Below are positions 1 to 7,760 of a DNA stretch of 42,979 bases, in pieces. Origin of the DNA: Clostridium sp. (GTDB taxonomy: Bacteria > Bacteroidota > Bacteroidia > Bacteroidales > Muribaculaceae); NCBI GenBank assembly GCA_023666615.1, contig JAMPBQ010000012.1, positions 1 through 42,979 on the forward strand, in the 5' to 3' direction. Made by a program: the position numbers and the translations under genes. The first letter of the stretch is position 1. Each line of letters opens with the position of its first letter. The notes below the pieces were generated by a model. It did no database searches. It saw nothing but the letters and a program-made list of their open reading frames with translations, and had not been told where the DNA came from.

Positions 1-52
1 AACGACCCTCTGATTAACAGTCAGATGCTCTAACCGACTGAGCTATTGAAGC
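1..52 (-). tRNA. tRNA-Asn (GUU), 3' part cut off by window edge
   Basis: Read on the minus strand, the segment starts with a 7-base acceptor strand at 52-46, then TAGCTCAG (D arm), and an anticodon stem-loop with loop CTGTTAA. This gives anticodon GTT, asparagine. The T arm and 3' acceptor strand lie beyond position 1, so only about the first 52 bases are present. A well-formed promoter lies 32 bases upstream (84-115). Confidence 0.93.
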
Positions 53-83
53 GAATTGCGTACTCTCCTCTGAGATTGCGGTG

Positions 84-115
84 CAAATTTACCGCTTTTT
101 TCTGAATCTACCAAA
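84..115 (-). promoter_or_regulatory. Bacteroidetes-type promoter of tRNA-Asn
   Basis: On the minus strand the -7 box TAAATTTG (84-91) lies exactly 20 bases from a TTTG -33 box (112-115). This matches the TTTG/TAnnTTTG consensus for the primary sigma factor of Bacteroidetes. Transcription would start near 77, about 25 bases before the tRNA. Confidence 0.75.
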
Positions 116-134
116 TCTTTTCGCCTAAATTTCC

Positions 135-155
135 GAAAAAATCCGCCGAAGGCGT
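135..155 (-). terminator. Probable terminator of the UDP-glucose dehydrogenase gene
   Basis: On the minus strand a short CGCC-TTC-GGCG hairpin (144-154) is followed by six T residues (136-141), about 30 bases past the stop codon at 188. The stem is only four pairs, so this is a modest call. Confidence 0.45.
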
Positions 156-187
156 GAAAAAGGGCGTTTTTGGCCTTTTCCAAGGGC

Positions 188-1510
188 TTATTTCTCGCCT
201 ATGCGGGTGTAGCGGAAGCCCAAATCCTCGAGCTCTTGGCGATTCCATATGTTGCGGCCGTCTACGATGGCGTTGCCCTTCATGGCGGCCTTGATGCGGC
301 TCCACGCCGGCATGCGGAATTGCCGCCATTCGGTAAGGAGCGCCAGGGCGTCGGCGCCTTCAGCGGCGTCGTAGATGCTGCGGCAATATGTCACCTTGTC
401 GCCCAGCCTGCGGCGGCATTCGTCCATGGCAATCGGGTCGAACACGCGCACGCTGGCGCCGGCCTTGAGCAGGAAGTCGATCACCACAAGTGATGGGGCC
501 TCGCGCATGTCGTCGGTCTCGGGCTTGAACGCCAGGCCGGCTATCGCCACGGTCTTGCCTCCCAGATTGCCTCCGAGCAGCGCGCTTATCTTGTCGAACA
601 CTATGCTCTTCTGCCTTTCATTCACGCGCTCTACGGCCTCTACCACCTCCATGCGCATGCCATGCTCGATGGCGGTGTGGGCCAGGGCCTTTACGTCCTT
701 GGGGAAGCAGCTTCCGCCATATCCGCATCCGGCATAGAGGAATTTCTGGCCGATGCGCGCGTCGGAGCCTATGCCTTGACGCACCGAATCCACGCTCGCC
801 CCCACAAGTTCACATAGGTTGGCTATGTCGTTCATAAACGATATGCGGGTGGCCAGCATTGCGTTGGCTGCGTATTTGGTCATTTCCGCCGAGGGTATGT
901 CCATAAATATTACGCGGAAATTCTGCAGCAATATGGGCTTGTAGAGCTTTGTCATCATCTGGCGTGCGCGGTCGGAGTCGGTGCCCACTACCACGCGGTC
1001 AGGGCTCAAAAAGTCCTTTATGGCGTTTCCTTCCTTTAGGAATTCGGGGTTGGAGGCCACGTCGAACGGCACGTCCTCGCCCCTTGCCTGCAGCTCGGCG
1101 CGGATGGCGGCCTTCACCTTTTCGGCGGTGCCCACGGGCACGGTGCTCTTGGTGACGAGGATTGTGTATTTCTTGATTAGGCGGCCAAATTGCTTGGCCA
1201 CATCGAGCACGTACTGCAAATCGGCGCTTCCGTCCTCGTCAGGCGGGGTGCCCACAGCGGAGAATACGATGTCCACGTCGTCAATGCAGGATGCGAGGCT
1301 GGTGGAGAACCGCAGCCTCCCGGCCTCGGAATTGCGCTTCACCAGCTCGTCGAGCCCAGGCTCGTATATGGGAATTCGTCCGGCCTGCAGCGATTCAATC
1401 TTGCTTTGGTTAACATCAATGCAGGTGACGTTGTTGCCCATTTCGGCGAAGCAAGTGCCGGAAACGAGGCCCACATATCCCGTGCCGACGATGGCTATGT
1501 TAGTGCTCAT
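188..1510 (-). CDS. ugd: UDP-glucose 6-dehydrogenase
   Basis: This 440-residue cytoplasmic enzyme should oxidise UDP-glucose (or a close UDP-sugar) to the uronate with NAD+, supplying UDP-glucuronate for surface polysaccharide. The N-terminus has a Rossmann motif (IAIVGTGYVGLVSG, residues 5-18). The catalytic-cysteine motif GGSCFPKDVKAL places the nucleophile at Cys268. A central dimerisation helix and a C-terminal UDP-binding domain (GLAFKPETDDMREAPS) follow, and the length is normal for the family. The gene stands alone, divergent from the helicase at 1675. UDP-N-acetylmannosamine dehydrogenases share the fold, but the FPKDVKAL and KPETDD motifs favour the UDP-glucose enzyme. Confidence 0.92.
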   Translation of the reverse strand: MSTNIAIVGTGYVGLVSGTCFAEMGNNVTCIDVNQSKIESLQAGRIPIYEPGLDELVKRNSEAGRLRFSTSLASCIDDVDIVFSAVGTPPDEDGSADLQYVLDVAKQFGRLIKKYTILVTKSTVPVGTAEKVKAAIRAELQARGEDVPFDVASNPEFLKEGNAIKDFLSPDRVVVGTDSDRARQMMTKLYKPILLQNFRVIFMDIPSAEMTKYAANAMLATRISFMNDIANLCELVGASVDSVRQGIGSDARIGQKFLYAGCGYGGSCFPKDVKALAHTAIEHGMRMEVVEAVERVNERQKSIVFDKISALLGGNLGGKTVAIAGLAFKPETDDMREAPSLVVIDFLLKAGASVRVFDPIAMDECRRRLGDKVTYCRSIYDAAEGADALALLTEWRQFRMPAWSRIKAAMKGNAIVDGRNIWNRQELEDLGFRYTRIGEK

Positions 1511-1544
1511 GCTTTTGAAAATTAGTATTAATGAAAAACCTGCG

Positions 1545-1552
1545 CAAAGTTA
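1545..1552 (-). promoter_or_regulatory. -7 box upstream of ugd
   Basis: On the minus strand this reads TAACTTTG, matching TAnnTTTG, 35 bases upstream of the ugd start. The -33 position has only a weak TTGG at 1574-1577. Confidence 0.5.
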
Positions 1553-1623
1553 GCGATTATTTCCGAAATATCGCCAATAATGGCTAGAGGAAATGGATTG
1601 GAGGGCTTTTGGCGGTGGCGGGG

Positions 1624-1655
1624 TTTGGTGGTGCGGAGTTTATTCGCTAATTTTG
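1624..1655 (+). promoter_or_regulatory. Bacteroidetes-type promoter of the DEAD-box helicase
   Basis: A TTTG -33 box (1624-1627) and a TAATTTTG -7 box (1648-1655) are separated by exactly 20 bases. Transcription should begin near 1662, giving a leader of about a dozen bases before the ATG at 1675. Confidence 0.7.
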
Positions 1656-1674
1656 CGCTATAATTGCATTGAAA

Positions 1675-3006
1675 ATGAGATTTGAAGACATACTGACAAA
1701 TGACGACGTGCTTGACGGGCTTTGGGACATGCATTTCGACGAATGCACGCCCATCCAGGAGCAGGCCATGCCCGTGATTATGCAGGGGCGCGACCTTATG
1801 GCGTGCGCGCAGACCGGCACCGGCAAGACGGCCGCCTACCTTCTGCCCGTAATCAACATGCTGGCCGACGGCAACTATCCCGACCATGCCGTAAATTGCC
1901 TGGTCATGGCCCCCACCCGCGAGCTGGCCCAGCAAATCGACCGCCAGTTGCAGGGATTCGCCTATTTTATGCCGGTGAGCGGAATGGCCATCTACGGCGG
2001 CACCGACGGCGAGACCTACGCCCGCGAGCGCCGCAGCCTGAAGATGGGCGCCGACGTGGTGATCGCCACCCCGGGGCGCCTGATCGCCCACCTGCAGATG
2101 GGAGGGGTGGACCTCTCGAAGGTGTCATTCTTCATCCTTGACGAGGCCGACCGCATGCTCGACATGGGATTCCACGACGACATCATGCAGATTGTGTCGC
2201 ATCTTCCGAAGCAAAGGCAGACCCTTCTGTTCTCCGCTACGATGCCGCCGAAGATCCAGCAGCTTGCCGCCAAGCTTCTGAATGACCCGGCAGAAGTGAA
2301 GATTGCCGTATCAAAGCCGGCCGAAAAGATACAGCAGCAGGCCTACGTATGCTATGAGGCGCAGAAATTGCCCATCCTGAAGCATATTTTCAAGGAGAAC
2401 AAGCCTGAGAGGGTGATTGTGTTCTCGTCATCCAAGCAGAAGGTGAAGGAGCTCACGCGGCAGCTAAGGGGAAATTCCTGGAAGGTGGCTGAAATGCACT
2501 CCGACCTTGAACAGGAGAAGCGCGACGAGACGATGCTCGACTTCAAGGCGGGGAAGGTGCAGGTGATTGTGGCCACTGATATTTTGGCCCGCGGCATCGA
2601 CGTGGACGATATTGAAATGGTGGTGAATTATGACGTGCCGCGTGAGGCAGAGGATTATGTGCATCGCATTGGCCGCACGGCCAGGGCCAACCGCGACGGG
2701 CGCGCCATAACTTTCGTATCGCCCGACGAGGGATTCCGCCTGCGTCGCATCGAGAAATTGCTGGAGAAGGAAGTGCCAAAGCAGCCACTCCCCGAGGGCA
2801 TAGGCCAGGCTCCAGAGCTTGGCGAGGGCAAAGGAAAGGGCCGCCGCCCGCAGCGCCGCAATGGCAAAGACGCCGGCCAGCCCAAGGCCGCCGGCGAGCA
2901 TAAAGGCAATGCCGAGGGTGCGGACAAAAAGAAAAAATCGTCGGGCTATTGGCACAAGAAGCGCAAGCCAAAGACGCCAGGGGCGGAAACGCCGCCACAG
3001 GCCTAA
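1675..3006 (+). CDS. DEAD-box ATP-dependent RNA helicase, RhlE-like
   Basis: This 443-residue RNA helicase has the full set of superfamily 2 motifs: Q motif (CTPIQEQA), Walker A AQTGTGKT, PTRELAQQ, DEAD (DEADRMLDMGF), SAT, the RNA-contacting ATDILARGID segment, and HRIGRTAR. After residue 370 comes a low-complexity tail rich in Lys, Arg, Gly and Ala. Such tails usually bind RNA non-specifically, and RhlE-type helicases act in ribosome assembly or RNA turnover. I start at ATG 1675; an in-frame TTG two codons upstream (1669) is less likely. The gene converges on der and shares a terminator with it. The exact subfamily cannot be settled by eye. Confidence 0.9.
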   Translation: MRFEDILTNDDVLDGLWDMHFDECTPIQEQAMPVIMQGRDLMACAQTGTGKTAAYLLPVINMLADGNYPDHAVNCLVMAPTRELAQQIDRQLQGFAYFMPVSGMAIYGGTDGETYARERRSLKMGADVVIATPGRLIAHLQMGGVDLSKVSFFILDEADRMLDMGFHDDIMQIVSHLPKQRQTLLFSATMPPKIQQLAAKLLNDPAEVKIAVSKPAEKIQQQAYVCYEAQKLPILKHIFKENKPERVIVFSSSKQKVKELTRQLRGNSWKVAEMHSDLEQEKRDETMLDFKAGKVQVIVATDILARGIDVDDIEMVVNYDVPREAEDYVHRIGRTARANRDGRAITFVSPDEGFRLRRIEKLLEKEVPKQPLPEGIGQAPELGEGKGKGRRPQRRNGKDAGQPKAAGEHKGNAEGADKKKKSSGYWHKKRKPKTPGAETPPQA

Positions 3007-3021
3007 GGCATAGAATAAAAC

Positions 3022-3063
3022 AACGGATTCTGCTGAAACTTCAGAGGAATCCGTTATTTTTTT
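3022..3063. terminator. Bidirectional terminator between the helicase and der
   Basis: A 9-base-pair stem (AACGGATTC with GAATCCGTT, 3022-3030 and 3047-3055) is followed by a run of T on the plus strand (3057-3063). On the minus strand it is followed by GTTTTATT. It can therefore end both convergent genes. Confidence 0.8.
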
Positions 3064-3079
3064 ACGCATTTGTCCGAGC

Positions 3080-4396
3080 TTATTTCTCTCGCATGTAGAC
3101 GTTGATGGGGGTGCCGGTGAAGTCCCAGTGCTCGCGTATCTTGTTCTCCAGATAGCGGCGGTAGGGCTCCTTCACCCATTGCGGCAGATTGCAGAAGAAG
3201 ATGAATGTAGGCACCTGCGCGCCCTTTAGCATCGTTACGTACTTAATCTTCACGTACTTGCCCTTGTTTGCTGGCGGCGGGTACGCTGCGATGTCCTCAA
3301 GCATCAGGCGGTTCACCTCCGATGTGGGTATGATGCGCTTGCGGTTCTTGTAGACCTCCTCTGCAGTCTCGATCACCTTGTAGATGCGCTGTTTTGTCAC
3401 AGCCGAGGCGAAGATGATCGGGAAGTCGGTGAATGGGGCGAAACGGTTGCGTATGGCGGCTTCATAGTGCTTGATGGCATCCCGCGACTTCTCTTCGGCG
3501 ATGTCCCACTTGTTCACCACCACCACCAGGCCCTTGCGGTTCTTCTGGATGAGAGAGAAGATGTTCACGTCCTGCGCCTCTATGCCGCGCGTGGCGTCAA
3601 TCATGAGTATGCATACATCGCTGGCCTCGATGGCGCGTATGGAGCGAATCACTGAGTAATATTCAATGTCTTCGGTGACCTTCGTCTTTTTGCGGATGCC
3701 GGCCGTGTCTACGAGATAAAATTCAAATCCGAATTTGTCGTATTTCGTGTAGATGGAATCGCGCGTGGTGCCGGCTATGTCGGTGACGATATGGCGGTCT
3801 TCGCCTATGAAGGCGTTGATTAGCGAGGATTTGCCGGCGTTTGGCCGGCCTACGATCGCAAACTTTGGGATATCGTCAAGGGCGGCTTCCTCTTCGTTGT
3901 CTTCTGGAAGCTTCTTCACGATTTCGTCAAGGAGGTCGCCTGTGCCAGAACCGCTTATGGCCGAAATGTCGATTGGGTCGCCAAGCCCGAGGCTGTAGAA
4001 CTCAGCCACGTTGTAGCGCCACTCGTTTGAATCGGTCTTGTTGGCCACAAGAATCACCGGCTTGCGGCTCTTGCGCAGGATTTCGGCCACGTGGTCGTCA
4101 AGGTCGGTGACGCCGTTCATGGCGTCTACGACAAACAGTATGAGGTCGGCCTGCTCGATGGCCAGATGCACTTGCTTGTTGATTTCGCTTTCAAAGACGT
4201 CCTCCGAGTTTACCACCCAGCCGCCGGTGTCGACTATGGAGAACTCTCGGCCGTTCCAATCCACCTTGCCGTACTGGCGGTCGCGCGTAGTGCCGGCGGT
4301 CTCGTCCACGATGGCTTGGCGGCTCTGGGTGAGGCGGTTGAAAAGCGTTGATTTTCCCACGTTGGGGCGTCCTACTATTGCAACTAATTGGCTCAT
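3080..4396 (-). CDS. der: Ribosome-assembly GTPase Der (EngA)
   Basis: This 438-residue GTPase has two tandem G domains, which is diagnostic of Der. The first has GRPNVGKST (about residues 8-16), DTGG and NKTD; the second has GRPNAGKSS (about 184), DTAG and NKWD. The C-terminal KH-like domain ends the protein. Der acts in maturation of the 50S ribosomal subunit and is normally essential. The gene lies 89 bases downstream of era on the same strand, so both are probably read as one unit, pairing a 30S and a 50S assembly GTPase. Confidence 0.96.
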   Translation of the reverse strand: MSQLVAIVGRPNVGKSTLFNRLTQSRQAIVDETAGTTRDRQYGKVDWNGREFSIVDTGGWVVNSEDVFESEINKQVHLAIEQADLILFVVDAMNGVTDLDDHVAEILRKSRKPVILVANKTDSNEWRYNVAEFYSLGLGDPIDISAISGSGTGDLLDEIVKKLPEDNEEEAALDDIPKFAIVGRPNAGKSSLINAFIGEDRHIVTDIAGTTRDSIYTKYDKFGFEFYLVDTAGIRKKTKVTEDIEYYSVIRSIRAIEASDVCILMIDATRGIEAQDVNIFSLIQKNRKGLVVVVNKWDIAEEKSRDAIKHYEAAIRNRFAPFTDFPIIFASAVTKQRIYKVIETAEEVYKNRKRIIPTSEVNRLMLEDIAAYPPPANKGKYVKIKYVTMLKGAQVPTFIFFCNLPQWVKEPYRRYLENKIREHWDFTGTPINVYMREK

Positions 4397-4399
4397 ATT

Positions 4400-4453
4400 T
4401 TAGTCTTTAGTTATTAGTCTTTAGTTTTTTTGCGGGTGTTAGTCTGTAGCTGG
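4400..4453. repeat. Short degenerate tandem repeat between era and der
   Basis: Three imperfect copies of TTAGTCTTTAGTTA lie at 4400-4413, 4414-4427 and 4439-4453; the third is diverged. They occupy much of the 89-base era-der gap. I see no hairpin or promoter in them. Confidence 0.5.
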
Positions 4454-4485
4454 TATTCAAGGGCTAACAACTAACTTCTAAAGGC

Positions 4486-5376
4486 TTATTCTACATATCC
4501 GAATTGGCGAAGCTTGTTTTCGCGGTTTCGCCAGTTGGCCTCTACCTTGACGAAGAGCTCAAGGTAAACCTTCTTGCCGAAGAACGCCTCAATGTCCTTG
4601 CGGGCCTCGGTGCCCACCTTTTTCAGCATAGAGCCTCCTTTGCCTATGAGGATGCCCTTCTGCGAATCGCGCTCCACATATATCACCGCCATGATGTGGA
4701 TTGAATTTTCCTTTTCCTCGAATTTCTCCACGATGACCTCCACGCTGTATGGCACTTCCTTCTCGTAATTTGTGAGAATCTTCTCGCGGATGATTTCCGT
4801 CACGAAGAACCTTGCCGGCTTGTCGGTGAGCGCGTCGGTGCCGAAATAGGGCTGGCCCTCGGGCAATAGCTCTACGATGCGCTTCATCAGATTGTCGACA
4901 TTGAAATGCTCTTTGGCCGAGGTGGGGAACACTTCGGCGTTTGGCAATATGCCTTTCCATTTCTCAATGATCGCCACGAGCTCATCCTGCCCTTTTACGA
5001 GGTCAATCTTGTTGATCACCAAAAGCACGGGCGCCTTTTCTTTAGCCACCCGCTCCAGGAAGTCGGCGTTCTTCGTGGGATCTTCCACCACGTCGGTCAC
5101 ATAAATCAGGATATCGGCGTCGGTGAGGGCGCCTTCGCTGAAATTCAGCATGCTTTCCTGCAGCTTATATTTTGGCTTCAGCACGCCGGGAGTGTCGGAA
5201 AACACTATTTGATACCCCGGGGCGTTTACGATGCCCATTATGCGGTGGCGCGTGGTCTGTGCTTTTGACGTAATTATGCTAATTCTCTCGCCGACGAGGT
5301 CGTTCATCAGCGTGGATTTGCCTACATTGGGGTTGCCCACGATATTGACGAATCCGGATTTGAATCCATTTTCCAT
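4486..5376 (-). CDS. era: Ribosome-assembly GTPase Era
   Basis: This 296-residue protein has an N-terminal G domain (GNPNVGKST near residue 14, switch II DTPG, NKID specificity motif) and a C-terminal KH RNA-binding domain with the GxxG-type loop GILIGKGGSMLKKVG. This is the standard architecture of Era, which binds the 3' end of 16S rRNA and checks 30S maturation. Length is typical. It lies upstream of der, and a terminator after fabH separates it from the fatty-acid operon, so it should have its own promoter within 5377-5464. I found no exact TAnnTTTG match there. Confidence 0.96.
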   Translation of the reverse strand: MENGFKSGFVNIVGNPNVGKSTLMNDLVGERISIITSKAQTTRHRIMGIVNAPGYQIVFSDTPGVLKPKYKLQESMLNFSEGALTDADILIYVTDVVEDPTKNADFLERVAKEKAPVLLVINKIDLVKGQDELVAIIEKWKGILPNAEVFPTSAKEHFNVDNLMKRIVELLPEGQPYFGTDALTDKPARFFVTEIIREKILTNYEKEVPYSVEVIVEKFEEKENSIHIMAVIYVERDSQKGILIGKGGSMLKKVGTEARKDIEAFFGKKVYLELFVKVEANWRNRENKLRQFGYVE

Positions 5377-5464
5377 ATATGCTTGATTTTAAATATTCCT
5401 ACTGATACAAACAAATGGCAAAGCGCTAAAGGCCAAATGTTAACGGATTTTAGCGGTATTTGTT

Positions 5465-5498
5465 GAAAAAGAGGCGCGGCCACAAGGCTGCGCCTCTC
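5465..5498 (-). terminator. Terminator of the DUF177-rpmF-fabH operon
   Basis: On the minus strand a GC-rich hairpin of about 12 base pairs (5471-5497, stem beginning AGAGGCGC) is followed by TTTTTC. It lies 26-59 bases past the fabH stop codon. Confidence 0.85.
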
Positions 5499-5523
5499 TA
5501 TAGCAGGAGTAAGGATTTCCGAA

Positions 5524-6510
5524 TCAAATGTCCCAGACAATATACATGGCTCCCCATGTGAATCCGGCGCCGAAGGCTGTTAGGATAAGCTTGTCGCCCT
5601 TCTTCAGCTTGCCCTTGTTTTCGTCAAGGCATAGGGGAATGGAGGCGGCGGAGGTGTTGCCGGTGTGCTCGATGTTCACGAGCACCTTGTCCATAGGCAC
5701 GCCTGCCTTCTGAGCCACAGCTTCGATGATGCGCAGGTTGGCCTGATGGGGGATTAGGTAGTCAATGTCGTTTACGGTCAGGCCGTTGCGCTTCATCACG
5801 TCAAGCGAGGACGTGAGCATGTCGGTAACAGCGTTCTTATAGACCGCGCGACCCTCTTGGTACACGTAATGCTCGTCATTGTCCACCGTCTCGTGGGAGG
5901 CGGGGCGGGCTGATCCGCCGGCCTTCATCAGCAGGTAGGGGAGGCCTGAGCCGTCGACGTGGAATACGCCGTCGATTATGCCCACGCCTTCTTCCTCGGT
6001 GGGCTCTACCAGCACGGCTGCGGCGCCGTCGCCGAAGAGCGGGCATGTGGAGCGATCCTTATAGTTGGTCATTGACGACATCTTCTCAGCGGCGACAACG
6101 ATCACTTTCTTGTAGAGGCCTGAGCGCACGTATGCGTTGGCCTCCTGAAGGCAAACCAGGAAGCCCGCGCAGGCGGCCTCTACGTCGTAAGAGTAGGCAT
6201 TCTTCAGCGCGCAGTTATGCACGATGATCGAGCCGGTGGAGGGGAAGCGGTAGTCGGGGTTGGATGTGGCGCAAATCACCAAATCTATCTCCTCGGGCTT
6301 TGCTCCGGTGCTCTGCAGAAGGCGGTTCACAGCCTCGATGCCCATAAAGGATGAGCCCTTTTCGGGGTCTTCGAGGATGTGGCGCGTCTTAATGCCTACG
6401 CGTGAGGTGATCCATTCGTCGTTGGTGTCGACAATCTTCGACAGCATTTCGTTGTCGAGGATGCCATCAGGAACGTACGAAGCGATGCCTGTTATTTTCG
6501 CGTGCAGCAT
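5524..6510 (-). CDS. fabH: Beta-ketoacyl-ACP synthase III
   Basis: This 328-residue thiolase-fold enzyme condenses an acyl-CoA primer with malonyl-ACP to start type II fatty-acid synthesis. The Cys-His-Asn triad is visible: Cys114 in AACAGFLV, His in IPHQANLRI, and Asn in NTSAASIP near the C-terminus. I chose ATG 6510. An upstream in-frame TTG at 6519 would overlap the rpmF stop and is less likely. The gene follows rpmF almost without a gap, in the widespread yceD-rpmF-(plsX)-fabH arrangement; plsX is absent here. FabH often selects the branched or straight primers that set membrane composition, but specificity cannot be read from this sequence. Confidence 0.95.
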   Translation of the reverse strand: MLHAKITGIASYVPDGILDNEMLSKIVDTNDEWITSRVGIKTRHILEDPEKGSSFMGIEAVNRLLQSTGAKPEEIDLVICATSNPDYRFPSTGSIIVHNCALKNAYSYDVEAACAGFLVCLQEANAYVRSGLYKKVIVVAAEKMSSMTNYKDRSTCPLFGDGAAAVLVEPTEEEGVGIIDGVFHVDGSGLPYLLMKAGGSARPASHETVDNDEHYVYQEGRAVYKNAVTDMLTSSLDVMKRNGLTVNDIDYLIPHQANLRIIEAVAQKAGVPMDKVLVNIEHTGNTSAASIPLCLDENKGKLKKGDKLILTAFGAGFTWGAMYIVWDI

Positions 6511-6515
6511 GTCTG

Positions 6516-6698
6516 TCAAGCTTCAGCCTTTTCAATAGCGATGCGTCCGCGGTAGAATCCGCATTCGCCGCATACTGTATGATATACGTGCCATGCGCCG
6601 CAGTTGGGGCAGATGGCCAGGGTGGGCATGACAGCTTTGTCGTGGGTGCGGCGCTTTGCCGTACGGGTCTTCGATTGTTTGCGTTTAGGATGTGCCAT
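6516..6698 (-). CDS. rpmF: 50S ribosomal protein L32
   Basis: This 60-residue basic protein begins MAHPKRKQSKTRTAKRR, the typical L32 N-terminus. It carries two cysteine pairs (CPNC and CGEC) forming the zinc ribbon of the Cys-containing L32 variant. It lies between the DUF177 gene and fabH, its usual position in bacteria, where expression of ribosome and lipid genes is linked. The four cysteines mean it should depend on zinc, unlike the zinc-free paralogues that some bacteria use under starvation. Confidence 0.96.
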   Translation of the reverse strand: MAHPKRKQSKTRTAKRRTHDKAVMPTLAICPNCGAWHVYHTVCGECGFYRGRIAIEKAEA

Positions 6699-6763
6699 GA
6701 TTCTTTATGTTTTTATATTTATTTTTTATCGTAAAAGTCGCTCTTGCGCGGCGGTCGCGCGTT

Positions 6764-7342
6764 TTAGTCTTCGTCCTTCGACCCCAGGCCTTTCAAGGCG
6801 TTCCATCTCGGATCCGCGGGGGCGCTGTCGTCGGAGTCGTCTATTCCGTCCATCAATTCTTCTTCCAGGGCGGCGTCTTCGTCCGACGCCTTTGCGCGGT
6901 GCTTGCGCAGCAGCGCGCTCATTTGCCTGTTGCATTTTCCCATAGGATGCACATGCTTCACAGGTATGGCCAAGGCCACGGTGTCGTAAATCATGTATGC
7001 GACGTTTAGCGAAGACTCGCTCTTGGGGATGATCAGGAGCGTATCGCTGTCGTCGTTGTATCCCTCCCCGTATTCCACCATTATGCGGTAGGACGCGTCG
7101 ATGGGCAAATGCAGGTCGTCAAGGCAGCGGTCGCAAAGCGTCACGACTTCGCCCTTGCATGCGAAATCAAGGTCATAGCGCCCAGCCTTCACCTTGATGG
7201 TGAGGGTCACTTCCACGTTGGCGTCGCGAATGTCCTCGTTCTCCATATTTGCGAAGAACTCACGACCGAGCTTGAATGTCTGCGTGTAGACACCATCACC
7301 CAGCCCCTTAAGCGACACATTGTATTCTGTAAACTTACCCAT
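6764..7342 (-). CDS. DUF177/YceD family protein
   Basis: This 192-residue cytoplasmic protein has the CxxC pair (LCDRCL) and the surrounding pattern of the YceD/DUF177 family, which nearly always precedes rpmF. In other bacteria and plastids the family is linked to 23S rRNA processing or accumulation; that role is inferred here from family and position. The C-terminal 50 residues are rich in Asp and Glu. I start at ATG 7342 (MGKFTEY) rather than at an upstream in-frame codon, because the promoter at 7371-7401 would place transcription start near 7364, inside the longer version. Confidence 0.85.
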   Translation of the reverse strand: MGKFTEYNVSLKGLGDGVYTQTFKLGREFFANMENEDIRDANVEVTLTIKVKAGRYDLDFACKGEVVTLCDRCLDDLHLPIDASYRIMVEYGEGYNDDSDTLLIIPKSESSLNVAYMIYDTVALAIPVKHVHPMGKCNRQMSALLRKHRAKASDEDAALEEELMDGIDDSDDSAPADPRWNALKGLGSKDED

Positions 7343-7370
7343 TGTGCTTTTGGAGAGTAGAAAAATCACG

Positions 7371-7401
7371 CAAAGGTAGTGATTTTAAATTACACCACAA
7401 A
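7371..7401 (-). promoter_or_regulatory. Promoter of the DUF177-rpmF-fabH operon
   Basis: On the minus strand the -7 box TACCTTTG (7371-7378) is 19 bases from a TTTG -33 box (7398-7401). Predicted transcription start is about 22 bases before ATG 7342, which supports that start codon. Confidence 0.7.
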
Positions 7402-7441
7402 ATATTTGCCCATAAAATTGTGATTTTGCTCACGGGAAAGT

Positions 7442-7492
7442 TTCCAATAAGAAGTGCAACGGCAGTTTCAACGCGTCAGCCCCAACATTTTT
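7442..7492. repeat. Direct repeat, copy 1 (51 bases)
   Basis: The first 28 bases and last 17 bases match copy 2 at 11000-11050 exactly, and the middle 6 bases have 3 differences (48/51 identical, same orientation). Weaker similarity extends about ten bases to the left. The copies bracket the BspA-like gene and its leader. The rest of the 7343-7760 gap holds the 7371-7401 promoter and the 7544-7569 terminator. Confidence 0.9.
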
Positions 7493-7543
7493 TGAACCCG
7501 AAGGGGTTGAGGGCAACTTTTAACACAGATTCTTATTGCGACA

Positions 7544-7569
7544 CAAAAAAAGGAGACCGAAGTCTCCTT
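7544..7569 (-). terminator. Strong terminator downstream of the BspA-like gene
   Basis: On the minus strand an 8-base-pair stem with a TTCG tetraloop (AAGGAGAC-TTCG-GTCTCCTT, 7550-7569) runs into a T tract (7544-7551). It sits about 190 bases after the stop at 7761, leaving a long 3' untranslated region. Confidence 0.85.
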
Positions 7570-7760
7570 AAAATTATCTAACATTGTGTTGCAAATGAAA
7601 AATTATTTTTCTTTATGGGGGAAATGACGTATTGAATGTCATAACAAGCTTATTTATTCAACCACACATCCTCAAAAGGAACTGGTGCAGGTATAATCTG
7701 TACAACTAGTCGCGGACACAATTAGAAGTACGGTGAAACCGTGTTTCCATTTTGGACGTT

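Noticed and set aside
2464-3069. Minus-strand open frame of 201 codons opposite the helicase
   Set aside because: It overlaps the 3' end of the helicase and the terminator; the hydrophobic stretch mirrors the Lys/Ala-rich tail on the other strand.
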